A DNA stretch of 64,000 nt, taken from positions 157,352,875-157,416,874 of the forward strand of contig CP136062.1 of assembly GCA_032622095.1 (NCBI GenBank). Direction: 5' to 3'. This DNA comes from Siphonodentalium dalli. Its lineage: Eukaryota > Mollusca > Scaphopoda > Gadilida > Siphonodentaliidae. Each line of letters begins with the position of its first letter. Within the stretch, counting starts at the first letter, position 1. Positions 10,801 through 25,800 of the stretch are shown here, piece after piece. The notes under the pieces are model-generated. The model saw nothing but the letters and a program-made list of their open reading frames with translations. It made no database searches and had not been told where the DNA came from. Both the position numbers and the translations under genes were made by a program.

Positions 10801-13800
10801 CTGGCACATTTGCACGGTATGGTTTGCAGGTATTTTGTCGTAGAAAACGATAATATGAACGGCAGCAAGCATATAAGATGCATCTGTACCACAGCTAACT
10901 ACGTGCGAAGTAAAATCTATGTAGTTCCACCTGTATAGCGATGCTACCGGAATTTGCCTGTAAATAGCATGCAATTATCTCGCAAGAGCAAATCATACAG
11001 GTATTTGAAGGCAAATTACAGTAGCACCGTTACAAGTGGAAGTACATCAATTTCACTTATCATGTCGTTTGCTTTGGTAAAGATGCATGTTATGTGCATG
11101 TTTCCGTTCATATTCTGGCACCATGTGGTTTCCTATGACGAATTGCCCACAAAAACATACTGTGCAAGCTTGCCACCGTATGAACGTACCCTTAGTCGCC
11201 CTCGTGTATGTGTTTACTGTTGTGGTCACGTGTCTGTTTAGTAAACTATGGTAAATACGCCCATGAATGATTGCATGTGTGTGTTAGTCATCGTATTGTA
11301 TGTGTTTACTAATTCGGTCCTGCATCTGTTTTCTTTTTTGGGTCAACACGCCCTGTATAATTATGGCCACGTGTATTAGTCATCGTCTTGCAGGTGTTTA
11401 CTGTTGTGGTCCTGCATCTGTCCGAGCAATTAAGAATGGAGAGGTGCAGCAGCCCCACGATGCCGGTTTCATCTTCGCCGAAGTGAACTCTGATAAGGTG
11501 TTCTGGAACGTTCGACCAGATGGCAGCACCCAGAGGATGTATCTTCTCGCACAATCGTGAGTTTGTTTGAATGGATTTCTAGGATTAAGCTAGTTGATCC
11601 CCCGACCCGAAACATCACCGCCCGCATTTGGTTGTTCATTTGGGTTCTTCGCGAAGATCCAAAACATCTGTGTTTGGTTATTCGATTGGTTCCACTACTG
11701 GAACAAACCTTGGAACCGGTTTTGGTTCCCCGGGGAATAAAATGTTCTCTGTTTGTGGGGTGAGAACCTCATATACTCAATCAGCATTAGACTGTATACG
11801 ACATAATTACACTGAACCCCATTCATATGAAACCGGACATCTTTTCTGAAATATAGATACGGTTCGAAATTAAAGAGGGATAAATCAGAAATAAGCAGCA
11901 TGTTTTGAGCCGCAAAATGCATCTGAAAATTACCTTAAATTTCACATAAGAGTAATCACCGAAGGATGATAATGTTATAGTATTATGTCGCTCATAGGAC
12001 TATACATTATTATTTCAAGTTGATTCAGTTTGGTATGAACAGAGTTTGTATGGAACACAGAAAGTATTTCATAAACAGTATTTTTTAATGAAAAGAAAAG
12101 AAACTAGTGCTTACAATGTTCAAGTTCCTTGTTATGGGGTCCATCTTGAAACAACACACGTGTTTCAAGACATATCGGACCATTACACACCTGGCAGAAT
12201 GTGTGGTAAAAATACTTTTTAGAGTTAATATGTTTACTTTTCACACGAAATATCACTTTTCGGGTTGCAATGGTATGGCACGATTTATTAACCAGGATCA
12301 GTAACATGTTCATGCACATGTAACTTGTAACATGTGTTGCCATTGCCAACGAAAGTCACCCGACTGACGTGACCATTCGGCCGACCCGTACACGGTAAAA
12401 CCATTTATACGTTTTGTGTCGAACGTGTAACATTACGAAACGTGTAACAAGGATGAACAAGAAAACCAATGTCAGAAATGGTAACGCGCTCAAGATCATA
12501 TATTATATGCCCATGATTGTAATTATAGAATATAAAATATATTGGTTTCACGAATGACCAACTCATACTTCCGTTAAAACAACTAAACCTTTAAATTATT
12601 ACAACAACTATATATGGCTCATCACTGAAGGATTCTCGTGCATCTCACCAGAATTCCCAACTACACCTTTTACCGGACTCGGCCTCCGGGTCGCAGTTCG
12701 GCTTTTAATCCGTCCCAAAAATTCCTATTTCTATAACTAAAACGTCCATGGCCCATGTATACCAAGAATCAGCGAAACATTATACATGTACACGCGGCGC
12801 GAAATAATCTGATCTACTGATAAGATATTCTATATAGTGAGACGCAAACGCTGTTCAGGCATTAGGCAAATCTATAATAAATAGAGCATGACACCTCGGA
12901 TATGGGATCAGTTGGTTGTTTGCAGTTCACGATACAATGCTTAGTGAACTATACCCCCCACATCGGGCATAATGCCAGTCATATATAAGACGTTAAAAGA
13001 AATCAAGTGCAACTCATTTTCCTGAGAACAGATATGACTATCTATACCGATAAACAGTTTAAACGAAAAATGGTCGTCACATTAACGTGTTGAAATCTAG
13101 TTCAATAAACCGAAACACGCAGTAATGTTTTAATTTCATTTGACATGCTTCAGTTAATTGTTGGGCATATTTGTGTGTATACGTTCCCGATATTGTTGAC
13201 TTTGTTCATTGTTTTTGAATGTTAGTTTGGTATAGTAGTGTGCTAAATTTAGCACGATAATATACAAGTGTAGTAGTGTACTAAATTTAGCACAACGCTG
13301 CACCATATAGTCCACAGCACTCGACCAATCAAAAGGCGTGATATCTAGGTGAGGTGAAACATAGGAGAATAGAGTGTGTTCGCGCGGAACAATTATGTTT
13401 TCACTAAAGGCGATTAAACATATCGGCGGTCGCACAGTGCACATGTCGCTTGTCTCTAAAACCGAATTATTGTTGCATATTCTGCTACAAATTTGGCCGA
13501 TATCTAAAAACGTTTAGCTTTGGCTCAATAAAATAAAAATTACGAGGATCATGGCTATTACCAATGTTTATCGTTTGTCGAGTTTTTCAAAAAAGACTTA
13601 TGGTTTGACGAGGGACGGTTGGCGGGCGGGCGGGCGGCGGGCGGGCGGCGGGCTCAAACATTTTTTGGTATGGCAGTTGCTCCCAATGACTATTTACTGC
13701 AAGAGTTATCTATCTTACATGGTTTTTAGTTAAGTTTTTCACCGATAGCGCGATAACTTACGCAAATATTAACCAATTTGGTATATGAGACTCTTGCAAC

Positions 13801-16800
13801 AATATCTCGGACGAGTTCGAAAACCAGGTTTGTCCGAATTTTTTTTCCGGAGTTATGGGTCTTAGTTTGTCTATTTTTAGCAAAGTTATCACCGTTAGCG
13901 CGATAACTCGATAAAATATTAACCGATTTCAACAATATTTGGTATATGAGTCTCCTGCAACAATATCTAGGACGAGTTCGAAAACCAGGTTTGTCCGCAT
14001 TTTGTTCGCGGAGTTATGGGTCTTAGTTTGTCTATTTTAATAAATTTTATCACCGTTAGCGCGATAACTCGATGAGATATTAACCGATTTCAACAATATT
14101 TGGAATATGAGTCTCCTGCAACAATATATCGGACGAGTTCGAAAATCAGGTTTGTCCGAATTTTTTTTGCAGAGTTATGGGTCTTAGTTCGTCTATTTTT
14201 AGCAATGTTATCACCGTTAGCGCGATAACTCAATGAAATGTTAACCGATTTAAACAATATTTGGTATATGAGTCTATTGCAACAATATCTCGGACGAGTT
14301 CGAAAACCTGGTTTGTCCGAATTTTTTTTCCGGAGTTATGGGTCTTAGTTTGTCTATTTTAATCACAATATTATCACCGTTAGTGCGATAACTCAATGAA
14401 ATATTAACGGATTCAATTAATATTTGGTATATAGGTCTATTGCAATAATATACCACCGTCCAACTTTTTTTCCCGGAGTTGTGCACCTTATTGGCAGAAG
14501 TTTGGTTCGACTGCCAGAAAACTCGACAAAAGCATCTTAGATGCGCACCCCTTGTTTTATTATACGATACACATTCTGCTTCCATATATTCCATTAACTA
14601 AGCCTTACTAAAGTCTGATTAATGACAACGTCTTTTTTTCTCCAGGGTTGGGAAATTCATAAGCACCAAAAAGCCTGGGAAATCAATTTCAAACACAATC
14701 AGAAATATGTGGCGGCAACAAGACCCAGATCGCGAAGACGTCACCAACAAATATAAATATGAGGAAGGTAAGTCGGTCATATGGTCATGTAAAGCGCAAA
14801 TGTGTAACCACTTCTACACTAAATAATAATTGGCGAGTAGTTCCCTTTGGTCATTTGTTGAACTTATTATTGGAAAAAAAATCCTACTACCTTACTCGTA
14901 TCTAAATTCGCGCAGTACTGTTTTTCGCGCACCCATCGTTGCGCGAATTTAAAACCGAGCGAAAAATAGTAAGACTCCAAAGTTTAAACCAAACCACAAG
15001 GAAAATAGGATTAATATGTTAAGTAAGAGCTAGAGCACAAGAATTGTTCTTTACCAGAATCAATCGAGTCGAAGACGAGATTTATTCTGATAAAGAACTA
15101 TTCGCGTGCTCTGGCCGACTTAGAGCACATTTTATCGCACATAATGCAATCATCTGGAAATATGCCATCGTGCGCTGGCCTCGATTGGACACAATACCGG
15201 TTAGCCACGCCCAATATCGTGATTAATATGCACTGATCGCCGTTGAATGTGAATAGATATTCTGAAACAACACGGATTGGTACCACTTTAAAACACCCGT
15301 TCGATTTATCTGTTATGAGTTGCGTGTACCTACCAATGGGATAATCACTGAACTATTCCTTCGCCAGCCTTGGGAATTGGTGTGCTTTACCAACAATCAG
15401 GGAACGATTATAACAATGGAATTGTGTTCTAATGAGTTGCATTGCATGCACGTTGCATACATAATGTTGTATTGAATAGATCATTAGATGTTTCGATGAT
15501 TGTAAGACAGATACACATATTCCAGTAATTCCTCGGGCAAGGTGTACAAAAGCAAATCACCATATCCAACGCCCTGGTTGGAGTGATACCGTTGTCATAC
15601 AGTCTGAGTTAATTATTTCAACCCAACTATTTAATATACACGCATTCAAGTGTTGATTTTCTCAAATCGGCAACCTACGCGGTTGTGGTGTTATTTCTTC
15701 GAGTTCATTTCAATCATGTCCATTTAAATATTTAAATACCGGAATGATTATTTGCAGCATGCATAAACACACATCGTCAAAACAACAAAACAAAATGACG
15801 ATGCATGTATGCTCTGCTCGCTGTACAGTTCGTAAAATGTGGCATTTAATATACATGCACGCGTATCTTATGTAATAAACGACTAAGAACTGAAACTCCC
15901 ATCAGATACAAAACTTTACAAAAATAATTTTGTCAGTTTTGAATTCGCGTAGCACTGTGCTGGAATTTATAGTGCGCGAATTCAAAACGGAGCGAACAAT
16001 AGTACTGCGCGAATTTAAATACGAGTAATGAATATAAATATAATTATGTTATTGAGATATCTTTTGTTCTGTCTGTCGTCTGCTTTTATTACCTGAAACC
16101 CCCTCCAAACGAACAACAGACCATTCCAATGTACCCTTTTTATAGCTGAGTGGGAAAATCAATTATGTATAGCAATGGTTAAACGGGGACGTGGCGACAA
16201 GGGACGGGGGCGTGGTGACATCTTTAGTGACACAACATTAGTTGGAAATAATTTCAGACCAAAATACGTTGAATTTGACTTGATAGTTTGACAGTCCAGC
16301 AAGTATTTAGTGGGAACTCTGTTATTTATAGACCACAAGTCTAACATTTTAAAATTGCCCAAGCGCTTGGACCGAATTAGCATTAAGGCATACACAGATG
16401 TTTGCTTATTTCCAGACAAAAGCTGCAAGACATGATAATATGATACCCATTTATTGCAATGAAAGCAGTCACAATAGTTCATCCCTCTGAACAGAGACGT
16501 TTACGTGCAGTCTGATCCACTCAATCTGTGAACACTCGACTGAAATATGCCACTGTCCGATAGTCAAGCCTTGAAATATGGTGTCTGTCATTTGCAGAAT
16601 GAGGTTCCCAGAGGGTGAATTTAGTGATGCTACCCCGCATAGCGGGCTAGCATCACCAAATTCACCCTCTGGGAACCTTATTCTGCTGAGGTGTAAGCAG
16701 AATGAGGTCACCAGAGGGTGAATTTGGTGGTGCTAACCCGATATGTGGGGTAGCATCACTAAATTCACCCTCTGGGGACCTCATTCTGCAAATGACAGAC

Positions 16801-19800
16801 ACCCTATTTCAAGGCTTGCCGATAGTACATAATATAGTATAATGAGATTTTAGTTATTGTTATATGTGTTCCCGGATCTACGATACACTTCCTTCCCCCA
16901 GTGATTGTAATGATAGGCACAGTACATGGTAAATGTAAATGATATAGTATAAGGACACACAACCATAATTAACAAAATCATATTCTTAATTGGTTATGAC
17001 TGGTAGCAACCATTGTATAAGTGAGGGAGGATCAAACCAGTATCATTCTATAGTAAACAATAGTATGTTACACGTCATAGACAAGAGTATCATGTTATCT
17101 CATACCTTATTTGGACGCATGATACACCATACGTTGGAATAACTACTCGTGTCGAGGAATACAGAGCTACTCCGGCTTAGACCACCGATCCACCAACTCC
17201 TCTGATCATCTACCTATAATGTGCTTATCGACAGGGACTTACTTAAGAATATAAATGTTATCAAATCTTCTGGAATCTGTATTGTTTCCCGTACGCGACC
17301 AACTGTACATTCACCACTATTCCACGGGACACCACACTGTTGGGATGTATGGTGAGACGCATATATTTGGTGAATGTGAAAGCTTTATTTCGTAAGCTAC
17401 CATTTAAGGTAGAACAATGCAGATCATATATACATAATATTTACAATGAGTGTGGACCCAAGAACTTGGATTAAAACTCATTTTAACCCAATTGAGAATT
17501 TTCATATCATGGCTGTTGATGGACGAAACATTGAATATACATGTTTTCCCATCTAAGTTTAAGCAGAATGCACGGCGAGTTAACCATGTTAACCATCTAC
17601 CAATTTAAACATAATTTTATGACAGGTTCGACCGAGGAGAGAGCTGCTGTGTTGAGGGCTAATCAGACAGGCTCCACACGCTCGGATATTTACGGATCTC
17701 CGGACTCAGACGTGAGTATTATCATATATAGCTATATGTGGCTTATACATGACTATACTAGTACTGTGTAATAAAGCAGTCAGAAACTGAAAGTGATTAT
17801 TGTATTGTGGAAACAACTCTAACAATTAAACTTATATTAACAATATTAAACTTAGATTTAAAATATTAAACTTAAAAATAATTAAGCATACATTTATCAA
17901 ATGTTTGTATTTTCTGCACTTGATCGACTCAGATATTGCTAACTTTAATAAAACATTGATTAAAACTAACTAGTCGGTCAAATACTCCGGAAAAATACTT
18001 GTTTGGTAATTTGTTTAAAAGACTTGAAAATCATGAATTTTGATGTAGGGGAAACATCATCATTAATCTCCACGAAACATTTGAGACTTTCAAATTTAAG
18101 CTTAATTATAGCACGCACTTGCATATTCATATCCCTATTGGTTTAGAAGTTATCGCTTGATATGTGGACGAAAATTGGAAATGTATAATTTTTTTCTCAC
18201 AAAACTATGCATTTTTAGAATAAAATACATCTTATCTGATATAAACTTAACTGCTCTTTGCTAACCATTTAGGACATACATTCTACATCATCAAACTGAT
18301 TTACATATATTTCCAAACATAATACGTTAATCTATATCTATAGTTTTGTGAATTTAAAGATTTTCGGAAAATTTTGAGATAAAAATTGGTAAATAGGCTG
18401 TGGTAGGTCTATGCCCCAGCAGCTCGCTGATCATCTCCAGTTTTCTAATGCCCGAAGTGAATACCTATCAGGAAATACCAGTCACAATTTATCCTCTCTT
18501 GTTGCACCTACCTCCACCACAGCCTGGTCGATCAAAGGTAATTTTCAGTTTACCATGCACAATAAAATACTTGCAATCACCATCATTTTTATGGCACAAT
18601 GCATCGCATCCACATGTATCCACAAGGAATGGTTGGACATAATCAATTAGATGCATTCTCTGTTCAGATCACTGGGTGTGGAGCTCATGAGCGGGCACGT
18701 TACTGGGGTCACGGGTCGGGCGTTCATCCCGAATTCACAGATTGCGGTCAATGCATATAAGTAAATTCAATATTTTCTTGTTCCTTTTATGAATCTGACA
18801 TCAGATTAAATCATTTGTCCCATCTCCATTAATTGGAGGAAATTATATATTATATACAACCACTAAAGATATACAGGTGTTTGTTGGAGTTTGTCGTGTC
18901 AAATGATACATATAGAAGGCCATATCACGACATTGTCAGTTTTGTTGGCAGAGAATGATATCATATGTTAATTTCACTGGACATAAAACCACAGGCCCTC
19001 AGTAGTCAACTTACAATATTGTCCAGATCAAGCCTCATTTGCAGAATGAGGTCCCCATAGGGTGAGTTTGGTGACGTTATCCCGCACGGCGGACCATTAT
19101 CACCAAATTCACCTTCTGTGGACCTCATTCTGCATGGCCTCGTCTGCCATGGGAGACATAGACTCAGATTGAAGTTCCAGAATGGTGAATATTGTGGTGT
19201 ATACCAATTGGGAACCTCGATTATGCAATGTGTCGTCTGCCAATTTGGGGATATCGAGAAACTAAACTAAAAAAGAAATAGAATCTATGTGAAGAAGTTT
19301 CTACAGAAACTTTCCAGGATAGATGAGGCCTACGTATAATGAGGTCACCAGTGGGTGAATTTAGTGATGCTAGCCCGCTATGCGAAATAGCGTCAATAAA
19401 TTCACCATATGGGGACCTCATTCTGCAAATGACGGGCACACTTAACTCAGGCTTGATCCAGATACACGATTTAGGTTATCGTCGCCGTGCACCTTACCGA
19501 TTGAGCCACCGACATGCAATATATCGTATATATGAGATTAGCATTTTAATGAAATTCTTCTATTGTGGCAAAATTTGTCATGAATTCTCATTTTTTAAAT
19601 TTGTTTCGCCTTGGGTTCCTATCCCAGTTACATGTAGATTGCATTTGCATTATGTGGGGCCCCAGTTGGCTCAGTTTGTAAGATGTATGACGCATTATGC
19701 CAACATATGCTGCCCAGCGGTGCGAATATAGCTCAAATACCGAATAGCTTGACTCGTGTATCTGGACAAGATTTGACAGTTGCGTTCTGGGGTAGGTGAT

Positions 19801-22800
19801 TTCTACATGTTCGTGTGGCGGAGGGATTTACCAGAGATATTGATCGTCTATGTGTTTTCCCTACATCCATAGCACCGGCAACGTCGTGACATGGCATAGG
19901 AACCGAAACAGCGGACTGGCGATAGGGAAGTTGAGTTGTCAACTTTGGCCAAACTATGCAACATAACTGTTGGCAATAGCATGCCTGACACAACATTATA
20001 GATGGAAAGTTTACACCATTTGCTTGAAAATGTTCTCATTCTGTTATTTCCAACCAGTAATTAGTGCGGTATATGTTGTGTATAGACCGACAGCAGCATA
20101 TATTGTTTCACTATTGTGTGCAATTTTGGTCTGAAAATTACATCAGATTGGACATTTCCTACAGTTTGAAAGTTTGATGTACCACTAGGTAGTTCAAATT
20201 CAAAAGGGGTATGTTGGGGGGACACAGGCCTGGAATCTGAGGAGGGCTATTTGATAGCCCTCATACAGCCCTCGCAAAATTGACTCGCCAACATGAAATT
20301 CACTTTGTGAAACTGTAACATGTTCGGACATATAACAAAAACTTTATGCTAAGCTCTGACATCTTCTGTTATGTTCTCAGCAACAAAGAACCAGGCTGTG
20401 TTCAATGCCACTAGAAATATCCACTGCACAGATTAAACATGAATTCAAGAGAAGAGAGGAAGTCTAGGTGTGCTATTAACCCTTCTAATGCAAACCAATA
20501 GGGCTATTTTTAGCCCTCCTGTAATTAACTGCCAGGCCTGAGTATTAACTCAGGTAAAATATCAAAACTGTAAAAGTTGAGGAGGGCTATAGCCCTCCTA
20601 AGCAAATCTATGAGGGCTATTAATAGCCCTCCTGGATTTTCTAGACCGCCAGCCCTGGGGCAAATGACATTTCGCGTGTATGTATGCGACTTTGACCTTG
20701 TTCAAGACAGGTGCAGTTCGAAATGTATGGGACCCCCCCCCCCTCTAACTGGGACCCTGATCCCTGATGACCCTAAACCCCAATAAGACCAAACGAAACG
20801 AAATCTTCTGGATAGTATGTGCCTCCACAGGATACCATCCCCGATATAATTATCTTACAGGATGTTAAGTTCGAGCTTCCCTATATTACAGGATGTTAAG
20901 TTCGAGCTGGTTGATTATGAAGACATCGACTACGGTAAACCATTCGATGTCCATCTGAAAATCCAAAACACAAGAGATTTGAAGCGGACTGTTTCTGGAA
21001 AACTCAGCGTCTCTAGTTTTTTCTACACCGGCGTTCATGCTAACCTGATTAAATCCCACCATTTTGATGTGGTTTTGAAGGGAAATGAAGGTTCGTTCGT
21101 TCGCTACGTTTTGTTTTATACTAGTTTGCTTGTACCAGTGTATTATATATGATTTCAGATACCCACTTCTAATACATAACAAAACAACTTGATGACGTTG
21201 TAAACGGTGTTATATGCAATCTGCACATTAATTTCCCATTTTTCGTACTTGTTTGACGCTTTTCGCTGTCTCGCATTATTGAGACCAGTGAACACAGTAT
21301 GTTCCATAACAAATTCTTTTCAGTTTATATGTACATATATGTCCTTTGTCAAACGGTTTGATTGATGCCTTATTCTCATAATTGCAAATTAATATTAGTG
21401 TAAACATATTTTATTGCATAATAATGCAACGGGATTGAGACACAAGTTTTGCAACTTACAAAGGATCTCTCTCCCCACATAATTGTATTACACAAAATGA
21501 ACATAAAATACAATTACACACAACCATGATAATTCATATGTATAACATCGTTTCACTTGTAACAATATATGATATAATCTTGAGTGTGACCATAACGGTG
21601 GATATTTCACTTTATGGGGGGGGGGGGGGGTTCGTCTCGTGGGTTGGTGGTTCAGGTGAGTCTTCGCCTTCCATGTAGTGATAATACAACATGTAGTTAC
21701 TTTTGCAGCAGATTTTTGCACATTAAGGTGTTTAATAAAGCTTAAACCGCGATGTCGAGGTTATGTATAATTGAACAGCCCTAAATATGTTCCGGTTTTG
21801 TGTACTATTCAGATTAGTATCTCCAAGTAGGAGTTTCTCAAGATTAATATTTTGTACACCCAGGGTAGCGATTTGGTGAAATAACAAGCATCGTTGATCT
21901 GTATAAAATGGACAAACAAAAAAATAATGATTTGCTTCTCAATTAATATTGAGAAATACAGAAATATATTTCAAAAAGGATATGAAGATACTTAAGTTAC
22001 GCTTATTACATACATGTATGTTTGGTGTTGGAGAGATGATTATGTACTTTTACAGTTTTAAACCAGAAACAAGTCTATCCAACTAAAGAAGGTCATCATG
22101 TGTATACTACAATGGCGTATACCGACATAGGGACGGTGTATAAGTATAGTGCGGTGGGGCGGGCAGCGGCGTGCGTTGCAAGCTCATATACACAAACAAC
22201 ATTCCTTTTGGAATAGAATTGATATCGGCGGTAGTCGACTACATGCATATATTAATTCTTGCAGAAAAAGAGATAAAGTTGCCTGTATCGTATGCTGAAT
22301 ACAGTGATAAACTTGTGCAGCACTGCATGTTGAAGCTCTCTGTCCTGTGCAGGGTAGAGGAGACGAAACAAGTACACGCCGATCAGGACGATTTCCGGCT
22401 GCGCAAACCGCATCTCACCATCAAGGTTTGGCTACATAATAATCTAAACTAGTCGAATGGCCGTGGCTGTTTGAAATCATACCGCACAGCGGGATAACAT
22501 CACAAATTCAACCTCTGGCGACTTCATTCTGCTTAGGTCTCATCTTTATTATCAAACTAACATGTGTTTGGCACACCACATAAGTCAGCATCTCGGAACT
22601 TGTGTATCCCATGCATAGGAGATGCATGATGCCTAAGCAGAGGGTGACGTTAGTGATGATAGCCCGCTGTGCGGGGGTAGCGTCGAAAATTCACCCTCTG
22701 GAAACCTCATTCTGCAAATATTCGGCAGCATACACTCATGCTTGCGAGGATATATAAGTTTGTATTAATGTGGATACCACCAACCAATACTTCAACTGAG

Positions 22801-25800
22801 TATTAAGGAGGTTTAAATCTTTATTTTATTTTTGGTGTGGTCGCGGTACGTAGTAGATGTGGGTGTGGTCTCCGTAGTGGATATGGGTGTGGTCTCAGTA
22901 GTGGACGTGGGTGTGGTCTCGGTAGAGGCTGTGGGTGTGGTATTGGAAATACTTCTACTATGCCATATACACCCAATGGGCAGAACCTTCAACTCAGGGA
23001 AGCAGACAATCTTCAGTTCGTAGGGGCTGCACGATTTACCATATATATCGGCACCCCTGTTAACTATATCGATATTCGGAATACGAGACACAAACAACTA
23101 GTCCAGGAGATATTGGTCGACCTCTGCACCCCCCCCCCCCCAGGACTCAACTTCACCCGACTAAATTTCTTCCTTAAGGTCTCCTCTAACTTTTTTCACT
23201 TGTTAACAAGAAAAAAAAGTGGCCGCAGAGACTCCAGACAAGATGGCGTCCATCATGGCGGCCATTTTCTTTTAATGCACCAGGTCTCTTTGATCGCCAT
23301 TATAGTAAAGATGATAGCACATGTGGTGTTTTTTTCCGCTCGATTCGTTATGCTAATATACAACCCTTACAAATTAGCCAAAAATCCGACACCAGAATCC
23401 AATATGGCGGCCAAGATGGCCGCCGAAATGTGAAAATATGCTATTTTTATGACATGTTACCACCTTTCGTTTGTCTCTGTGGGAAAATGTTAGAATTTTT
23501 GCGTCATGTTATACATGTATCATATAGAGGAGACATTGGCGAACACACGGGGACCATAATATGCATTCATTGCGGGATATTTTTGCCCGATATCACGTTT
23601 TCCCAAATGCCGGTATCATAGGTCAAAGCCGAATCTCCGTTAATAACGCGATGTTATGTTTCGAATCAATCAATGTTATTGCTATTATAGCAACACACAT
23701 GCATATATATTTGCAGGAGATACTCGAGATAGGATTCCTCTTATACCTGAGTTGAGGAATATTTACCCAAATCCAAGATGGCGGCCAAAATGGCCACCAG
23801 AAATATAAAATGGCCGAAAATCGCCGATTTTAACATCAATGAGCATTATTGTCATGACAACTCCACACCTGCTTACTATTGTAAGTTGGGATCACTTAGG
23901 CCAAGAACTTTCCTTGTACCATATCCAAACAAAAGTCCCCCAAATCCAAAATGGCGCCCACAATGCCGGACAGATTTTGAAAAATCACCGAAATTCCCTC
24001 ATATTCACATTATTGGGCTTTATTGTCGAGACAACTCCATCCGTGCGTACAGTTGAGTTGGAAATACTGAGGTGAAGTAATTACCTTACATCTCATGCAA
24101 GAAATGGTTTTCCAAATTGAAGATGGCGGCCAAAATGGCGACCGAAATTTGAAAACAAGTCTACATTCCGTTACTTTCTTACGATGGGCGTTATTGTTTC
24201 GCGATTTCTATCCAGCATTACATGTTGATATGGAATAGTGATATGAAGTATTCATTAGGGTTTGGCAATTGATACTCACAGCCAAGATCGCTGCTAAATT
24301 GGCGGCTAGAAATTGAAAAGAAATCGATATTTTCACATATTAATTTCAACTTTTTGTCATAATATCGGTATGTATGGTCGAAACTGTACATAAACCATCT
24401 GCTAGTTCAACTTAAAGGTATAAAAACGCATAACATAGCTCGTATCCTTCTGGAAAGATGAAAAACCACCATTAATATCGCGATGTGGCATTTCGAAATC
24501 CAGTCTCCACTTAGCACCGATAATGGCCGTAAGCGAGGTGCGCCGAATAGTTATATCAGAACAATTACCTGATAACAGATTCTGATTTGCCACGTCACGT
24601 CCATAATTATCTGGACCAGCTTCCATTTCTTTGTCTGATAAATATAGGTCGATCACACCGACAAATTATTCACCACTTCCTGGGAGTAGGGTCCCTCTAA
24701 TCATAACGTTTCAAACAATTCATTTTCCGGTGTCTAGCTTACGATTTTAAATATGTGCTAAATATGATATTTGTGCGTCATCTTGAACTAGGAAGGTACA
24801 TGGCCGATGAGTATACAAGCTTACAGAAGGTCATCTCTATGTATGTGTCTCATACCCCATGGGATAACGACATGTATACATACACCTGGCGAACCAGTTA
24901 GCTAGTCACTTCTCGATAGATTGTTTATCAACTCACAAACTCAGCGAACGCATTGGCATATGTGGACAACTTCGACAGTGTTTCGAAGGTTGCTAGCTGT
25001 CTCATTCCCTTGGACAGATGTCTATCTGCTAAGGAGAAGACCCTAGTGTACAGACTACCCACACTTCTTGACCATTATCCGAAGCAAACTGTGTGACGCC
25101 CCGCAGTTGTCTCGTCGAATATCTCCCAGCAGAGAAGAACAATGCTCGCGGTGCTAGTTTGTGGACATGCGCCATGATACTGGGAATGAAATGGGCCACT
25201 GTATACACCACCCCTACACCTGGTGCATGTTTAAGATATCGAATGGCATGCGTGTTGGTTTTATATGGTGTGGTAAGATTGTATTTCCACATCCGTTTCG
25301 AAGCCTTTCTGATTCAACTACGTACACTTTTGCCTGGATAATACTATGCTAGCCTCCCTCAAAACAGTCGGATGGACTAAAGGATAATGTCTTAAAAGCA
25401 TGAATGTATGCGTGTTTTGTTATCCTCGGGGTTAGGGTCAGTATGTGGGCGATATTATTCAAGAAAATGTCAGGAACTGTGGTGCATTTATTTCACTATG
25501 TATTTAAAGAACAATATACAGTCTCGATGGCAATGGCTGTGGACGTTGGGGAACGCGACCGTTATGATCATATAGCTTTATATATATAACTTTAGAATAT
25601 AGTAGTTAATGTCTCATGCAGGAAAATGGTCGCATTGGTGATGTTACCAAGAAATCACTTGGTGTACCAACGTTTGTTGAACTGAATGCAAGAGCTCATC
25701 AATGTAACATTCCTCTGGATGTTCTTCGCGTTGAACATTTAACCCTTTTGTTGGTGGCATTTGTACATTCTTGAACCATACCACCCAGCGTGAGCATGAC

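Larger units (their letters stand above)
11557..14645 (+). other. Intron
   Basis: Holds the repeat at 12,440-12,780, the twin palindromes, the G-rich tract and the 160-bp satellite. 11,760-12,430 has nothing recognised apart from scattered short inverted repeats. Confidence 0.85.
14768..17625 (+). other. Intron
   Basis: Contains the Tc1-like element and the double hairpin; a TTAGTTGGAAATAATTTC repeat copy sits near 16,240. 16,820-17,620 has nothing recognised. Confidence 0.85.
17712..20891 (+). other. Intron
   Basis: 17,770-18,390 is AT-rich with nothing recognised. After that come two hairpin-family copies, SINE-like pieces, a C-run at 20,731 and the hAT-like MITE. Confidence 0.8.

Noticed and set aside
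18411-18650. Possible extra exon (ends ATCAAAG/GTAATT)
   Set aside because: Transglutaminase exons on both sides already join in phase and align with the family without a gap; no domain recognised.
19653-19735. tRNA gene
   Set aside because: Box A and B-like pieces exist, but no cloverleaf with paired acceptor and anticodon stems can be drawn.
22837-23433. 198-codon + strand open frame
   Set aside because: It runs from a 24-bp minisatellite through a poly-C tract into the palindrome arm; glycine-rich low complexity and no domain.
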